64,000 nucleotides of DNA from Leptodactylus fallax (GCA_947044405.1 CAMRHE010000157.1:3486501-3550500); one strand, 5' to 3'. Counted from the first letter of the stretch, positions 1 through 11,589 are shown. Numbers and translations are program-made. Notes: generated from the letters alone by a model not told the origin.

Positions 1-45
1 CTTGCACCATTGGTGGCTGACTAAATACTTTTTTTTTCCCCACTG
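1..45. mobile_element. Tc1-like transposon, right end only (cut by window edge)
   Basis: The first 45 bases match the right terminus of the elements at 16556-18160 and 42156-43757: a 'TGGCTGACTAAATACTT' block, a T/C run and a terminal CACTG. A TA at 46-47 is the expected target duplication. The rest of the element lies before the window, so this is a third copy of that family. Confidence 0.85.
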
Positions 46-99
46 TAAGCTGTCAAGTGTGAGTAAATGAGGAGTAACACTTTATGGTTATTGTATGAC

Positions 100-445
100 T
101 TATATTCTGCAGTTTTTACTCTGGAAATTGCATCTGCAGTCTTCTATACAGGAGAATCTGTACTATAGCTGCCTTTCTCACTCAGAAACAGCCCCAGAAT
201 CATGCAAGATGTTTATAGAGAAGTACTGATGTGCTGTGAGGTGCTCCTCTCTCTATAGGCTTCTATAGACTTTTCATTTGACCTGCAATCTGTCTTGAGA
301 CAGATATGGCAGAGATTTTCAGAGTTAAAGACTGTTCAGTAGAGGGAAAGGATACAGGGAAACAGCTTGGTAAGAGCAGAAAGAGGTATTCTCTCTTATG
401 ACAAAGTTTCTTATAATCACCTGTACATTTGTTTGAAACAATATT
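100..445. repeat. Fold-back-type interspersed repeat, copy 1
   Basis: Matches the reverse complement of about 6220-6450 around the shared phrase CTCAGAAACAGCCCCAGAAT. Its right end, with AAAGTTTCTTATAATCACCTG, resembles the ends of the copies at 5730 and 11590. Non-coding. Confidence 0.5.
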
Positions 446-574
446 GTCTAATTAATATAGAACACTGGCACTTAAGTATGATATGCCTTTAGAAAGAAAA
501 CTAAACTAGCAAGAAAAGGAGATATTGGCCATAGCCACGTGTTTCCAACTATAGCATGTAATCCTAAACTGCAG

Positions 575-917
575 TTTTAACCCCTTCCTGACATCTGCCA
601 AACTAAAAAACAAAAAAATTCAAGTCTCCTCCCTTTCCCTAGATTTGAAATAAAAATAAAGAAAAATAAATCTTACATCCCCGCATCCTAAAACGTCCAG
701 TCTAAAAACCATCTAAAAATATTTTTCACATACAGCAAACGCAGTAACTGGGAAAAAAAAAAAAAACTAAAGCGCCAAACAAAGCCCATAAGAACGTTGC
801 ACAAATGCAGTTTTTATGTGATTCCACCCCATTCTGAATTTGTTTCCAGCTTTCCAGTACATCATACAGAATATTAAGTAGTACAATATTATGAAGTATA
901 ATTTGCCCCTCAAACTT
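575..917. repeat. Unclassified AT-rich interspersed repeat fragment
   Basis: Starts with ACCCCTTCCTGACAT, continues through an A-rich block with CCCTTTCCCTAGA, then an A-run at 751-766. The same order of motifs (AACCCCTCCG, CCACTTTCCCTAGAA, GTCTAAAAA) recurs at 41603-42150. Open frames here are incidental. Confidence 0.45.
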
Positions 918-1037
918 TAAGGCAGGGTTCACACTACCGTTGGAGTCCGTTATGAAGGTGTCCGTTAAAAAAAAAATAAACGGACACCTATCATAACGGA
1001 CCCTAACTGATGAGCATCAGGTAGTGTCCGTTTTTTA

Positions 1038-1696
1038 ATGTCACATACTGCTAGAAAGCCGACAGCGCGCTGAATTCAGCTCTCTGCCGGTTTTCCCGGT
1101 ATGTGCCCCGGGGCTGGAGATATCGGCATGTTTTACTTTACTTACTGTTTTTAGGGCGCTGTGAGGAACTCTCTCCTTGACACTTCTCGTTCGTCCATAG
1201 CGCTGTACTGAGGGGGCGTTCCTCACAGCTCAGCGTCATTGCCGGGCAGTAAGAAACGCCCCCTCTGACAGTACAGGGCTATAGACCAGTACAGAGAGAG
1301 GGGGCGTTCCTTACAGGCCAGTGATGACGCTCAGCTGTGAGGAACGCCCCCTCATACAGCGCTATGGACGAACGAGAAGTGTCAGGGAGGGCATTCCTCT
1401 GACAGTACCCGGTTATAGACGAGAACAGAGAGAGGGGGCGTTCCTCACAGCCCAGCGATGACTCTCAAGCTCTGAGGAACGCCCCCTCAGTACAAGTCGC
1501 TGAACAAAGAGAAGTGTCGGGGAGGGAGTTCCTCGCAGCGCCCTTCTAACAATAAAACATTACACCGCCGATATCTCCAGCCCCGGGGCACATACCGGGA
1601 AAGCCGGCAGTGCGCTGAATTCAGCGCGCTGTCGGCTTTCTAGCGGTATGTAAAACCGCATGTGCCTGAGGACACCAAATGTCCTCTAACACTGCT

Positions 1697-1698
<2 letters not shown>
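1038..1698. mobile_element. Hairpin-rich fold-back element nested inside the 919-2133 MITE
   Basis: Arms match in opposite orientation: CTAGAAAGCCGACAGCGCGC near 1051 and GCGCGCTGTCGGCTTTCTAG near 1622. Between them several 50-60 bp hairpins repeat the theme GGGGGCGTTCCTCACAG ... CTGTGAGGAACGCCCCC (about 1211-1255, 1296-1352, 1434-1488). The same family is at 25875-26329. GC content is far above the surroundings. Confidence 0.75.
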
Positions 1699-1730
<32 letters not shown>

Positions 1731-1739
1731 TTTCTCCTT
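1699..1739. repeat. Homopolymer run of about 41 T
   Basis: Uninterrupted T tract at the junction between the nested fold-back element and the outer MITE. It could be a replication-slippage tract or the tail of an insertion read on the minus strand. Confidence 0.9.
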
Positions 1740-2220
1740 TCTGAGCATCCGCAGGGAAAGAAACGGACATAAAATAACGGACAGTAACTGATGGCTATCA
1801 GTTATTGTCCGTTATAAGTCCGTTACCCATAGACTTCAATGTTAAAAAAATAACGGACACTTGCTGTCCGTCAAGAATCCGTTTTTTTCAAACGGACAAA
1901 AAGTCCTGCATGTAGGATTTTTTGTCCGTGAAAAAAGAACGGACTTCTGACGGATTTGGTGTAAACGGACACTAACGGATACTAACGGACACAATATAAA
2001 AACCCATTGAAATGAATGGAAATTTTAACGGATTTCTGACAGTTCAACTAGTGTCCGTAGCTAAAATCTTGTAACGGACAATAGCCACGGACACTACTGA
2101 CGGACACCAACGGTAGTGTGAACGCTTCCTAAGGCCTCATATGGTTCTGTGAACAGAACAATAACAAAGTTATGGGGTTTGGAAGGCAAGGAGTTAAAAA
2201 CAAAAATTGAAGAAAGGAGT

Positions 2221-2582
2221 TAAAGAGGACTTTTTCAGCACCTCCCCCAGACTTTCGCATCCTAATAGGCGCTGCTCCACTGGTTTCGGCACAGATGTGG
2301 TTTTCTGCCTCTAACCAAGGGGGTGAGATTCAGAGCTCTGACGTCATCCACCTCTGCTTGGACTGTGTCAGAGGTCAGAATCATGCTCCCTTATCTGCTC
2401 TGACCGAAGACCACCCACTTGACAGTCCAGAGTCTAATTAGCATATCAGGAATCAGCACTAATCGCACTGATTTCTCCAGAACAGTGGCAGCTAAAGGAA
2501 AATTTCCAACTGCATCAGAATCAGTGGAACAGCGCCTGTTAAAGGATGCAAAGAATTGGAGAGGGTGAAAGGTCAGTTTAGA
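2221..2582. mobile_element. TTAA-type fold-back MITE, family A copy 1
   Basis: Begins TTAAAGAGGAC and ends with GGGTGAAAGGTCAGTTTA. Internal arms GGCGCTGCTCCACTGGTTTCGGCAC and CAGAATCAGTGGAACAGCGCC are inverted. Family copies are at 18669-19098, 31337-31780 and 40755-41200. It happens to contain TGACGTCA at 2339-2346, not conserved in the other copies. Confidence 0.75.
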
Positions 2583-2836
2583 CGTTAGAAGTTTTTCTGC
2601 CTATAACACATGAAGGTTCTGTAACAGTGGGGCTGCATTGGATCTGACAAGTTAATTTTTACAGAGTTTTAACAGTAGAGAAACAGATTTTCCACTCTAC
2701 TAGACTATAATTCTACTGCTGTTAATGTATGTAATGTATTAAACTATAATACTAGTACTGCATAACTCTGTGTCATGTATGAAATATGAACTGTAACTCC
2801 ATATATAGTATATAGATAGCTGTTTATAGATACATT

Positions 2837-3120
2837 TAAGGCTAGGTTCACATCTGTGTCAGAGTCTCTGTTGGAGACTCTTTTGCTGAGTCCGCTTAAA
2901 ATTGTCAGAGGAAAAAGTCCTGCATGGAAGACTTTTTTTTTTTTTTTTTCTCTGCTGGTTTCGGTTTCAAAACGATGAATACCCGACGGACCCCATTATA
3001 GTCAATGTGGTCTGCCAGGCCCCACGTGTACCCTCTGTTTTAGTGGTCTGCCTCTCCGCTGTTTGGGTCTCCCGATGGACGCAAGCAAATGAGAGCAAGC
3101 CCTAGTGTGAACCTAACGTA
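2837..3120. mobile_element. Short MITE, GCTAGGTTCACA family, copy 1
   Basis: Left end AAGGCTAGGTTCACA, right end TAGTGTGAACCTAACGT: terminal inverted repeats. Same termini as the elements at 34419-34662 and 52031-52267. Contains a run of about 18 T near 2933. Confidence 0.7.
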
Positions 3121-4450
3121 ATATTTTAATTTTTTTGCTGTAGGTTCTCTCAATAAGTGGGACTTTCCTAGGCTCTTACACATTGGGTAGTGGAAAGGGT
3201 TGTTAGTAAAAGGCCATATATTAGACCCATTACTCCCCTAATAAATCCCCATTGATAATTGCTGCCTGTGCTGAAGTGATGACTCTCCTCAGCTGTATAC
3301 TGCTCTAGCCAGTGACTGGCTGCTGTAATGACATGGGTAGTTGGGTATATCATTGTCCTAGCACAGACTGGTGGAGGGGCACTGGAGCGGCGTTAGGTGA
3401 ACAATTATTCAAAAAAAACTTTATTTCCTCAGTCTTCTATGTTCTATGTAATTTTTACATCATTTATAGTTACAATTAATGTATTACAGTATATTCCAAG
3501 AGTGTACATGCAAGCTGTACGTAATGTGGCAGGTTTACTAAAACTGTCTAAAACAACCAATCTCTGCACCGCTTTTATTTTTCAGAGCACTATAAGAAAT
3601 CTGTGCTGTGACTGGTCTCCCCCTATCTATGGGGCTGATAAACTAAACTAAATCGATATCTTTTAGACAGTACAGAGTTAGACTAAACAGGGTCAAGTTG
3701 CACCATATTTTTCTAAGGAGTGTCTAATGCTGTTTGGAAATCTGGTGTACTTTTAGACTGTGTAATCTAACTCTCTACCACTTATTAGTTGGCTTATTAT
3801 GGCGCAACTTCCAAAATTGTGGTGCAATGTCTGGCTCACAGTTTGGCATATTAATCCATGCCCCTTTTCAACAAGCCTTCATGTCTATTGAACTGTATGA
3901 AGTGTCTAAAACACCTAGAAGGTGAGGTATAAAACTCAGTGTGTCACTGTGTCTTAAGACTGTTGTCGTGGTTAGAAACCCCTTATGTGACTGACCTGCA
4001 GTACCAGCCTGTGGATATAAGTGGCACTGTTTAGTAGGGGAAAAGTGGTGCTAGGAAAAGTCCATGACCTGCAATATAGCCATGTGAAGATAACCTGCCT
4101 TGTCTATCTCAATTGCTGGAATTTATGACTATCCATTATCTTTAATGGACTTCACAGATAAAACATTTCCTTAGATTTTGTCAGGGATGACTTTACGTAA
4201 CAAATCAGGTCATATACTTTATGAATGCTTCTATTTAATGAAGGGTATTAGTGGCCAACGTGTTCAGGAAGCGTCCAGCCTTAATTCATTGCTTAACGTC
4301 ACATTGGAACAATCATTTCTTTATTTCTGAACAGATTTATTACACCATTATGCTTGCATATTTGTATATTAAAGTGTACTTTAACCTGCTGGGTCATTTC
4401 TGGTCCAATTTCTATTATGCTTTGATAGAACATACGCTTTATGATGGCCA
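3121..4450. other. No gene recognised
   Basis: Open frames are short and lack any family signature. About 3660-3930 shares scattered phrases (TTAGTTGGCTTA, GTGTCTAAAAC) with 39480-39630, suggesting two copies of an old unclassified repeat. Confidence 0.4.
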
Positions 4451-4454
4451 TTAA

Positions 4455-4825
4455 AGAGAATCTATCACTGGGATTTTCCGCACTGAACTCACTTCACTGT
4501 TAGGTAGAGTGTGAAGTAACCTTTTTAGCTTTCCTATGTTATGTTAAAAATCACCTGTTTACCTATAAAAATCACCCACGAACCTACAAAAATCACCTCT
4601 GAAGTCTGTATGCAAAATAGCTGAGAAGAATCGCAGCGGCCTGTTTTCTTAGGAGAAGAGTCATGCAGGGAGGCTGGAGGGTTATGGTAAGTAACATCAG
4701 ATGCTGATATGTTGGCCTCTGTAGCAACTAGAACACTTGTTCTGGTGGTGTTTTAAAGCTGAGAATCTAGTGACACATATAACTGCAAAGGGAAGCTATC
4801 AGAAAAACCTATTGACAGGTTTCCT
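4455..4825. mobile_element. TTAA-flanked MITE
   Basis: TTAA at 4451-4454 followed by AGAGAATCTATCA; right end ACAGGTTTCC before TTAA at 4826-4829. The interior is non-coding and includes a short repeat of AAAATCACC (about 4546-4590). Confidence 0.6.
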
Positions 4826-4829
4826 TTAA

Positions 4830-5729
4830 CAATGTCCCAGTTATAAGATGTTACCCGTCCAGTTGATCAGCTGTCGTTCTGTATGTGATTTCCAAATGAT
4901 CAATACAGCTCACACAGATTCACAAACTTTGATGTTCTGTCTACGAAAAGAAGAGAAGCTACTAAGCTATGTGATATATAGGTTTATATGATGAGGATTT
5001 CTGAGTAAAAAACTTAGTAAATCTGACAGGACTCCTAGGAGAGAGTGAGTGAGTCCTGCTTAACCCACACACAGTGGTGGATTGCTTTCTGCTTTCAGGT
5101 CCGCCCTGCTATGTCTAGTTTGGTTGACCACTTGTTCTCATAACCTAGACTTGTACTCCACAGGATCAGCGTTTATTGTCAGTGGAAGGAGCTGGTCCAA
5201 CCCCCTTTTTATTGTAGTAACATGCAAAGTAAAATCAATGGGATGTCAATCTAGTGAAGCCATCTTGGTCTTTGTGCATGGTGACTTTGGCTCTGACATG
5301 CAGCTTTGGGGCCCTTGTTAAGATCTTGTTCACTGCATGGACTTTATATGCTCTCCATGTTTGTGTAGGTTTTTTATGAATTTTGCAGTTTACACCCACA
5401 GTTCACAAAAAATTCTTATACATTGGCTCTGCTTATTCCATAGAAGTGGAGAGTTTTGGAGAGCAGTATTAGACTATAGCAAGCAAAGCTCCTCCAATTC
5501 ACTATAAATGTCAGCGAATGTGATGAGAGCATGTGATGGCCCATCTGAGAATATGACAGTATAGGGTTCGTAATAGAACATATGTTTATATGGTTAACAT
5601 TATAGAACTTTCCTAAATTCAATTGAAACTCATTTGAAAGAAATATGCAACAAACTATGCAACTATACAATATTAATATTCAATATTTAAATGCGTACTG
5701 TTGTTTAAATTAACTTTGCATGAATTAAT
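4830..5729. other. No gene or clear repeat recognised
   Basis: Ordinary non-coding sequence; open frames up to 84 codons have no recognisable motifs. Confidence 0.4.
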
Positions 5730-6450
5730 AGAACAGGTGATTGTGAGAAACTTTGTAATATTTCTTACCAAAGAAACATGCCTTTTTTACTCTGAAAAAG
5801 CACTACTATATCTGTCTCCAGATGGACTGCAGGTCACTATAGAGAGGTAAAGGTGGAGGAGTGAGCAGGCTGTGCATGAGACAAGAGAAGAAACACAGGG
5901 TTGGGGCTCATTCACGCAACAGGATTTCACAGCTGTGTCCCGGCCGTTGTGTTAACACTGCCCCATAGACTTTAATCGATCTATTCACACGACCATTGTT
6001 TTAGCTTTCCGTGTGAATGATCTGGGCCAGAAAATAGGATGTTATATTTCTTCTAAATTTCACAGAACACTCATTACACTGTCTATGAGGGCTCTGTGAA
6101 AATGGAGTCCCCGTGGCTGTACACTCGGCTGTGAAAAAAAGACTCACGGCTGAGTGCAGGGCAGGTCGTGTGAATGTATCCTTAATCTCATACTGGAGCT
6201 ATTTGGAGCTTTGTATTAGAACCAAAGTTTTTTTGTTTTGTTTTTCCTCACATACATGTCAGTACCTTTCTATATATGTATAGCATGATTCTGGGGCTGT
6301 TTCTGAGTAAGAGAGAGACCGTTGTAGAGCAGATTCTCCTCTATGTAGCATGAGCAGTGTATGGCAGCTAGTTTCCACCCACCAGCTCAGGGAGAAATGC
6401 AAACTATAGCTTTAGCATGCAGAGGGGTAAACTGCTAAAAACTGCAGTGG
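5730..6450. mobile_element. Fold-back-type repeat, copy 2, split by a nested MITE
   Basis: Left end AACAGGTGATTGTGAGAAACTTTG resembles the ends of 11590-12018 and of 100-445. The 6220-6450 part is the inverse of 100-300. Positions 5903-6185 interrupt it and belong to a separate element. Confidence 0.5.
5903..6185. mobile_element. MITE nested in the 5730-6450 repeat
   Basis: Inverted ends: GGCTCATTCACGCAAC at left and GTCGTGTGAATGTATCC at right, with matching interior motifs (CACAGCTGTG, CGGCTGTGAA). Non-coding. Confidence 0.5.
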
Positions 6451-6996
6451 CGCCTTAAGTTACGTCCCCAGGATACTATACTATATTTTCAACTTGCAAT
6501 GTTTTTGTGGCTTGCAACCAGACTTGGCATACAATGCTTGGCTGGTGGTTCCAACAATTGCATGATAATGTCAATGGTAAAAGTCCTGTTTTAGTGAACT
6601 GGTTAACTAGTAGCGCCACCCTACAGCATAGTGCAATACTACATGTTTTGTACTTCTCTTTATCTGTGCCTGGATAAGCTGCTCCTTTAGATACCAGATG
6701 AGAGCAGCTCCATGTTATTTTTCAGGTGCACTAAATATACTTCTCCAGACACGGAAAAAGCTCCTGTCACCGTCATAGAAAGTCAGCTTACAGGTTCCAA
6801 CAACTCTGACTTGTGTCTGTGTAATGATTTGCTATATCTAAATTGGCTATCTGGTGATTTTTATTTAATTTTCTTTTTTTTCATGATGTTGGTGACGTTT
6901 TTGGGGTCATTGGAGCCACTTACTAATTGTCCATAGACATAAGTTCTCAAGATACGATGGTCTCAACTTACAATATCAATTGTTTCAAGGATGACC
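6451..6996. other. No gene recognised
   Basis: Non-coding AT-rich sequence. The 74-codon frame at 6712-6936 has no family features. Confidence 0.4.
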
Positions 6997-7160
6997 ACTG
7001 TTAAAGTAGGCAACCTCCCGGCACTCCAGCTGTTGTAAAACTACAGCTCCCAGCATGCATACCTGCTCTGCTGTTCTTGGAACTCCCATGGAAGTGAATG
7101 GAGCATGTTGTAAGTTGTAGTTTCACAGGAGCTGGAGTTCTGGAGGTTGCTGACCCCTGG
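6997..7160. mobile_element. Short palindromic MITE (hAT-like ends)
   Basis: Left GGCAACCTCCCGGCACTCCAGCTG, right CAGGAGCTGGAGTTCTGGAGGTTGC: strongly inverted arms around a core with CAGCTCCCAGCATGC. A second hAT-like end, CAGGGGTAGGCAAC, lies just outside at about 7183. Confidence 0.6.
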
Positions 7161-7631
7161 TCTAGTCTCATATAATATAGAGCAGGGGTAGGCAACACTT
7201 TTTTGTTTGGCGTGCCGATTTTAATTAAAAAATCAAAGATGAGGTACCCGGAGTGCCGGTCAATAATTGTAAGTCTGACGACCCCTAAACTAAAGTCATA
7301 TACCACAAACCATAACACAGAAGTGCTGCCACCAGATGCTTTAGGGCACATGCATTTACTGCTATTTCCTGGGACGCTCCTGTACTTTCCGATTTGAAGC
7401 AATGAAAGTCCATGTGCAGACCCCAATTAGTGGTAAATTTATTTGTCCAGGAGCACCGTATGGCAGCAACCTCAGGGTGGTGACACACTATGTATCTGGA
7501 TGCAGATATAGTCTTAGGCCACTGGAACTTTTACTTCAATGTAAAACTGCGTTCACATGGTGCACTTTTGCACAAAAAAAAATGCCTGTGTTTTCTGTGC
7601 AAAAACACATCCTTAATGCAGAAAACACACC

Positions 7632-8062
7632 GTTATACAGAATAATGTCCCATAGCGGCCCCTGCACACGGTATTATGTCCCATAGCGGCCCCTGCACAC
7701 GGTATTATATCCCATAATGGCCTCTGCACACAGTATTATGTCACATAGCGGTCCCTGCACACGGTATTATGTCCCATAGCGGCCACTGCACACGGTATTA
7801 GGTCCCATAGGGGTCCCTGCACACGGTATTAGGTCCCATAGGGGTCCCTGCACACGGTATTAGGTCCCATAGGGGTCCCTGCACACGGTATTAGGTCCCA
7901 TAGGGGTCCCTGCACACGGTTTTAGGGTCCCATAGGGGTCCCTGCACACGGTATTAGGTCCCATAGGGGTCCCTGCACACGGTATTAGGTCCCATAGGGG
8001 TCCCTGCACACGGTATTAGGTCCCATAGCGGTCCCTGCACACGGTATTAGGTCCCATAGTTC
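7632..8062. repeat. 31-bp minisatellite (about 14 units)
   Basis: Tandem copies of a 31-bp unit, typically GGTATTAGGTCCCATAGGGG plus TCCCTGCACAC. The left units are more diverged (TATGTCCCATAGCGG) and the 7800-8030 units nearly identical, so the array has probably homogenised recently at its right side. It ends directly at a fold-back element of the GAGTATAATA family. Confidence 0.9.
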
Positions 8063-8063
8063 T

Positions 8064-8428
8064 CTTCAGACCCCCGAGTATAATAGTGCAGGACCAAGAG
8101 AGGTGGCAAGCATAAAAAAACAATGTACTCACCATTCCACGCTCCGCAGCCGCTGTGTTCTCTTCGGCGCTTCTGCCTGTAGTCAGCGACCGCAGATTGA
8201 GTCTCTGGGGTCACGTTGCGTCATTAAGCGTAATGACATCAGACGCAGACGTGACCTCTGAGGCCCTGTCAGCTGTCAGAAGCACCTGCAGATCGCACAG
8301 CCGCCGCGGAGCGCAGGGAGCAAGGTGAGTATAATTGTTTGTTTGTTTTTTATGTTTCATCGCTTCTCCTGAGTCTCCGTTTATTATACTCAGGGGTCTG
8401 AAGAGAAGTATAATAATAGCAGTTTCGT
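8064..8428. mobile_element. GAGTATAATA fold-back MITE, copy 1
   Basis: Inverted arms: TTCTCTTCAGACCCCCGAGT (left) and CTCAGGGGTCTGAAGAGAA (right), then TACTCACC / GGTGAGTAT, around a GC-rich centre with GCGTCATTAAGCGTAATGAC. The same family is at 27945-28310, 28828-29330 and 44016-44215. Confidence 0.7.
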
Positions 8429-9648
8429 TTTGGCCGTGTTTGGTCTCTATTGCTTGTAGCAAGAAGTCATAGCACACCTTACGTTATATATTCTTTTCAG
8501 AAATTGTACTGTGGTTGGTTGCTGTGGGCAGTAAAGAAGTTTTTGTCTTCTTTTTTTTCTATTTAGACCGATTCATAAGCCTGCCTCAGTGTGTTCATGC
8601 CATGCAGTTAGGAGTTGCAAATGGTTTATGGTAGAAATGGAGAAAATGCAGTTTATACTGTCTAAATATTAAAGGAAGGAATCAAAAAGGAACTAACAAA
8701 ACTCAGAAGAAGAAACAAATGCCTTTTGTTTCAGGAAGATTCCATTGTTCCCTATTTGGGACGTATTTCCTAAAAACTAAAATGGAAATGAAAGTGAACT
8801 CACTTCTTGAGTGTTCTGGTTACATGGTTAGGTTGTTGCTGGGACACAACTCTTACCTTGTTGCTGCCAGGAATAGGTGTTGACTTCCAGATGAAAAGGT
8901 TGGAATCTGGTATCTCTGGTTGGATTATGAAAAATAGCTGTTGCAAGATTATTTTCCAATAAGCTGTGTGAGACTGATTTCCTGCATAGATTTCCTGGCT
9001 GTAGCTCTGTCGTATTTGGCCTGCACAAGTATTGGAGCTTGTATTGTATATTTTTTTTATAATTCATTTTTTATTTTTTTTTGGGAGATAATAAATGTCG
9101 ATGTTTATTTTGTATAATTTTGGGTTCAGTAAAATAGCTTTTTTTTTTTTTTTTTTGTATTTTTCAAAAACATATCAGTCATTATTTGTAACTTGGATGA
9201 AGTCAGACCAGAAATTTTGGAGTCTCTGTTCCCGTAACACATCAGTCACTTGCCAGTTTGTTCTATGACTCATTTTACATTTTAAGTGTTACTATTCTGC
9301 CAGTTACAAAATTCTGCGCAGAGTCTGGCAGAAAAGATTGCAGAGGGCATGGGGTGCTAAATTACGCTGAACGTAAGGAACATTATAAAAGGGCATAGGT
9401 AATCAGAAATGGTCTATTGTTTAGATCAAGTTTGTATGGTAAATATATAATTTTTAATGTCACACTAATAAATACTGAAATCTTGCAGTTTTCCCTCCTG
9501 CCTCTGAGCTAATAGACTTCCTTATCTGTTGAGATTACTTCTTAGTAGTAATCTCATCATTATCACAGACAGGATTACAATGGAAGCATATTTTTCTTTT
9601 GTAGCTGTGCAATGTCTTACCCTCCTTTCTTTTTTTTTTCTTGCATGA
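8429..9648. other. No gene recognised upstream of the candidate exon
   Basis: Non-coding; T-runs at about 9053-9083 and 9139-9156. If the exon at 9667 is real this would be intron. Confidence 0.4.
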
Positions 9649-9666
9649 ATCTTACTTGTGACTCAG

Positions 9667-9795
9667 ACTGGATTCTCTGCAGCTCCTGCCAGAGCGGTTT
9701 CCGCAGTGAAGAGCATGAATTTACCAGAACTACCACGAAATATAAATATTGGTGACATCAACATCAAGGTTCCCAACCTTTCTCACTTGGTATAG
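9667..9795 (+). CDS. Possible terminal exon of an unidentified host gene
   Basis: A long pyrimidine tract (about 9619-9642) and a CAG at 9664-9666 make a good splice acceptor. The following frame stays open for 42 codons to a TAG at 9793-9795. The peptide is A/S/V-rich at first, then has the motif LPELPRNINIGDINIKVPN and ends SHLV. That composition looks more like protein than the neighbouring chance frames, but I do not recognise the family. The exon phase is unknown; the frame assumes it begins at a codon boundary. No partner exons were identified upstream and no strong AATAAA signal close downstream. A chance open frame of this length is not rare, so the call rests mainly on the acceptor plus peptide character. 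Confidence 0.35.
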   Translation, partial: TGFSAAPARAVSAVKSMNLPELPRNINIGDINIKVPNLSHLV

Positions 9796-9799
9796 AAGA

Positions 9800-11120
9800 A
9801 ACCAAGACCTGCAGACTTCTAATTGTCCTGGATTGTTTCATTATAATTTATGAGCTATTTAGAGAATAGGTTGTTTTAGATATATTGCAGAACTGTGACA
9901 TTGATGAAACTATAATCACATATATAGTACCTTGGTAGGTAGATGGTTTTTGTGTTTATTAAAAAAAAAAAAAAGGTAGTGCGGTGCTTACCAATACTAC
10001 ATGATAAATGTAGAAAGAAAGTGTTACTGGCAGCTTTCAGCAGAAGCTGCATAAAATGTGCACGTACAGATCCTGTAACAGCCTATATTACCAGGTTACA
10101 CAGGTGACAGATAGCATCCCACTACACTTTGGACCTGAGAGCCATTTGCATCCTCATTTAGGGAGTTGCCTCTTGGCTATAAAACCAGCAGCATGAATGA
10201 ATACTGTTGGTTTTAAACTTCCATGGTAGATGAAGCTGCAAGACAAAGTTCTCATTTTAGTAGCAGTATTAGGCTCTTGTTCATACATACATACATACAT
10301 GCTTGTCTTGTAGATTTTGTCAGACAAACGATAAGAACCTAAGGCAAATAATGTTTTTATTGTTTGTATTGCAAATTCATCTCATCTATTGTTGCCATGA
10401 TTTCTTAGAAAATATGTCAAAAGGGAATGTAATGTCTTATGTTTATTTGATTTATACATTTTATTTTATAGGTATGTGTTTTATTTATATATACTGATAT
10501 ATAAACTCTAAATATAGGCTTAGACAATATGCTGATTCTGATAAATACTGTAACACTTTTTTTCCATCCTGTGGATGTTTGCTTGTTAATTTCTGTTTCC
10601 TAGTACAAGACATGGATAATGATGAAATTAAAAGCTAGTATAATATTAACAGTACGCCAATGTGGTGATATTGCTGATTTTTGTTTAAATATCTTTTTCT
10701 GAAAATATTTGAACACCTTGAAGATAGGCAGCCCATACACCTTTCATGGTTGGGAAGTTCTGCTAAAACTTGTGGGTTTGGGCAACAGTCATCTAGTGTG
10801 TATGGGGTCCTTGCAATGCTCCCCAAATAGCAATGTCTAGGAGAAAGGTCACCACTGGATGAGATTTTTAACCTGTTTACCCATTTAGAACACCTGCAGT
10901 GCTTCACTAAGCCAAGTGTGTATGTCATGCATACAACTTTTTGTATGGCCAACAATGACCCCATGCTTTCTAAATTTCACAATCCTGTACTATACTCCTT
11001 ATGTGCAGCACTCAAGAAAACCACCACATTTAACTTGGTTGGGCCCCAACACTCCCAATTCATTGCTCCTTCTAGCTAGGGTTACCTTTTTAGTACCGAA
11101 TTTAAAACCACTAATTTCTT
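9800..11120. other. No gene recognised; short tandem repeat
   Basis: Contains an A-run at 9960-9974 and a (CATA)n stretch at about 10283-10299. The 109-codon minus-strand frame at 10635-10964 shows no motif. Confidence 0.4.
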
Positions 11121-11126
11121 AGAATA

Positions 11127-11492
11127 GTTTATAGGGGTTATCCACTTTCTGATATTGATGGCCTATCCTTAGAATGGGCCATCAATATTAGATCTGCGAG
11201 GGTCTGACACCTGGACCCTCACAGATCAGCTACTTCAGCTTCCCGTAATGTGTATATGTCTCGAGCCGCGCTGCTCACTTGCTGTACAAACTGTAGCAGC
11301 GGCTTTAGGCACTGTAGTGCTGCCCCATATACTTCAATGAGAAACCGCCACAGTATCTAAAGCCACCACTACAATTTGTACATTTACTGAGAGCCACAGT
11401 GACCTGGAGCAGCTAATATGTGGGGGTCCCAGGTGTCAGATCCTTTCAGATCTAATATCGATGGGCTATCCTTAGGTTAGAAATCAACACTA
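11127..11492. mobile_element. Fold-back MITE, AGGGGTTATCCAC family
   Basis: Left part ATTGATGGCCTATCCTTAGAATGG is mirrored by ATCGATGGGCTATCCTTAGG at right, with further inverted arms (AGATCTGCGAGGGTCTGACACCTGG / CCAGGTGTCAGATCC). Related pieces are at 12455, 24283, 24763, 36270-36567 and 49141. Confidence 0.7.
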
Positions 11493-11589
11493 GCTACCGA
11501 TAATTGAGACTCAAACATTATAGGGTTTCAGAAATTTAAACATAATTTCCACCAATTTATAATCTACTTCCAATTCTAAAACATTTAAT

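Larger units (their letters stand above)
919..2133. mobile_element. MITE with GGACA-rich subterminal repeats, interrupted by another element
   Basis: The ends are inverted repeats: GTTCACACTACCGTTGG at about 926 and CCAACGGTAGTGTGAAC at about 2107. Internal sequence is packed with copies of ACGGACA/TGTCCGT on both strands (1776-2110), a pattern typical of subterminal transposase-binding arrays. No coding region. The middle, about 1038-1690, belongs to an unrelated GC-rich repeat that also occurs at 25875-26329. Superfamily not determined. Confidence 0.75.

Noticed and set aside
2339..2346. TGACGTCA as a conserved regulatory site in MITE family A
   Set aside because: Copies 2-4 do not keep it (they read TGTCAGAGC or similar), so it is a chance variant.
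7632..8062. CRISPR-like array
   Set aside because: Units are contiguous without unique spacers, there are no cas genes and the DNA is vertebrate.
10635..10964. 109-codon minus-strand gene
   Set aside because: No recognisable domain and ordinary base composition; a chance frame.
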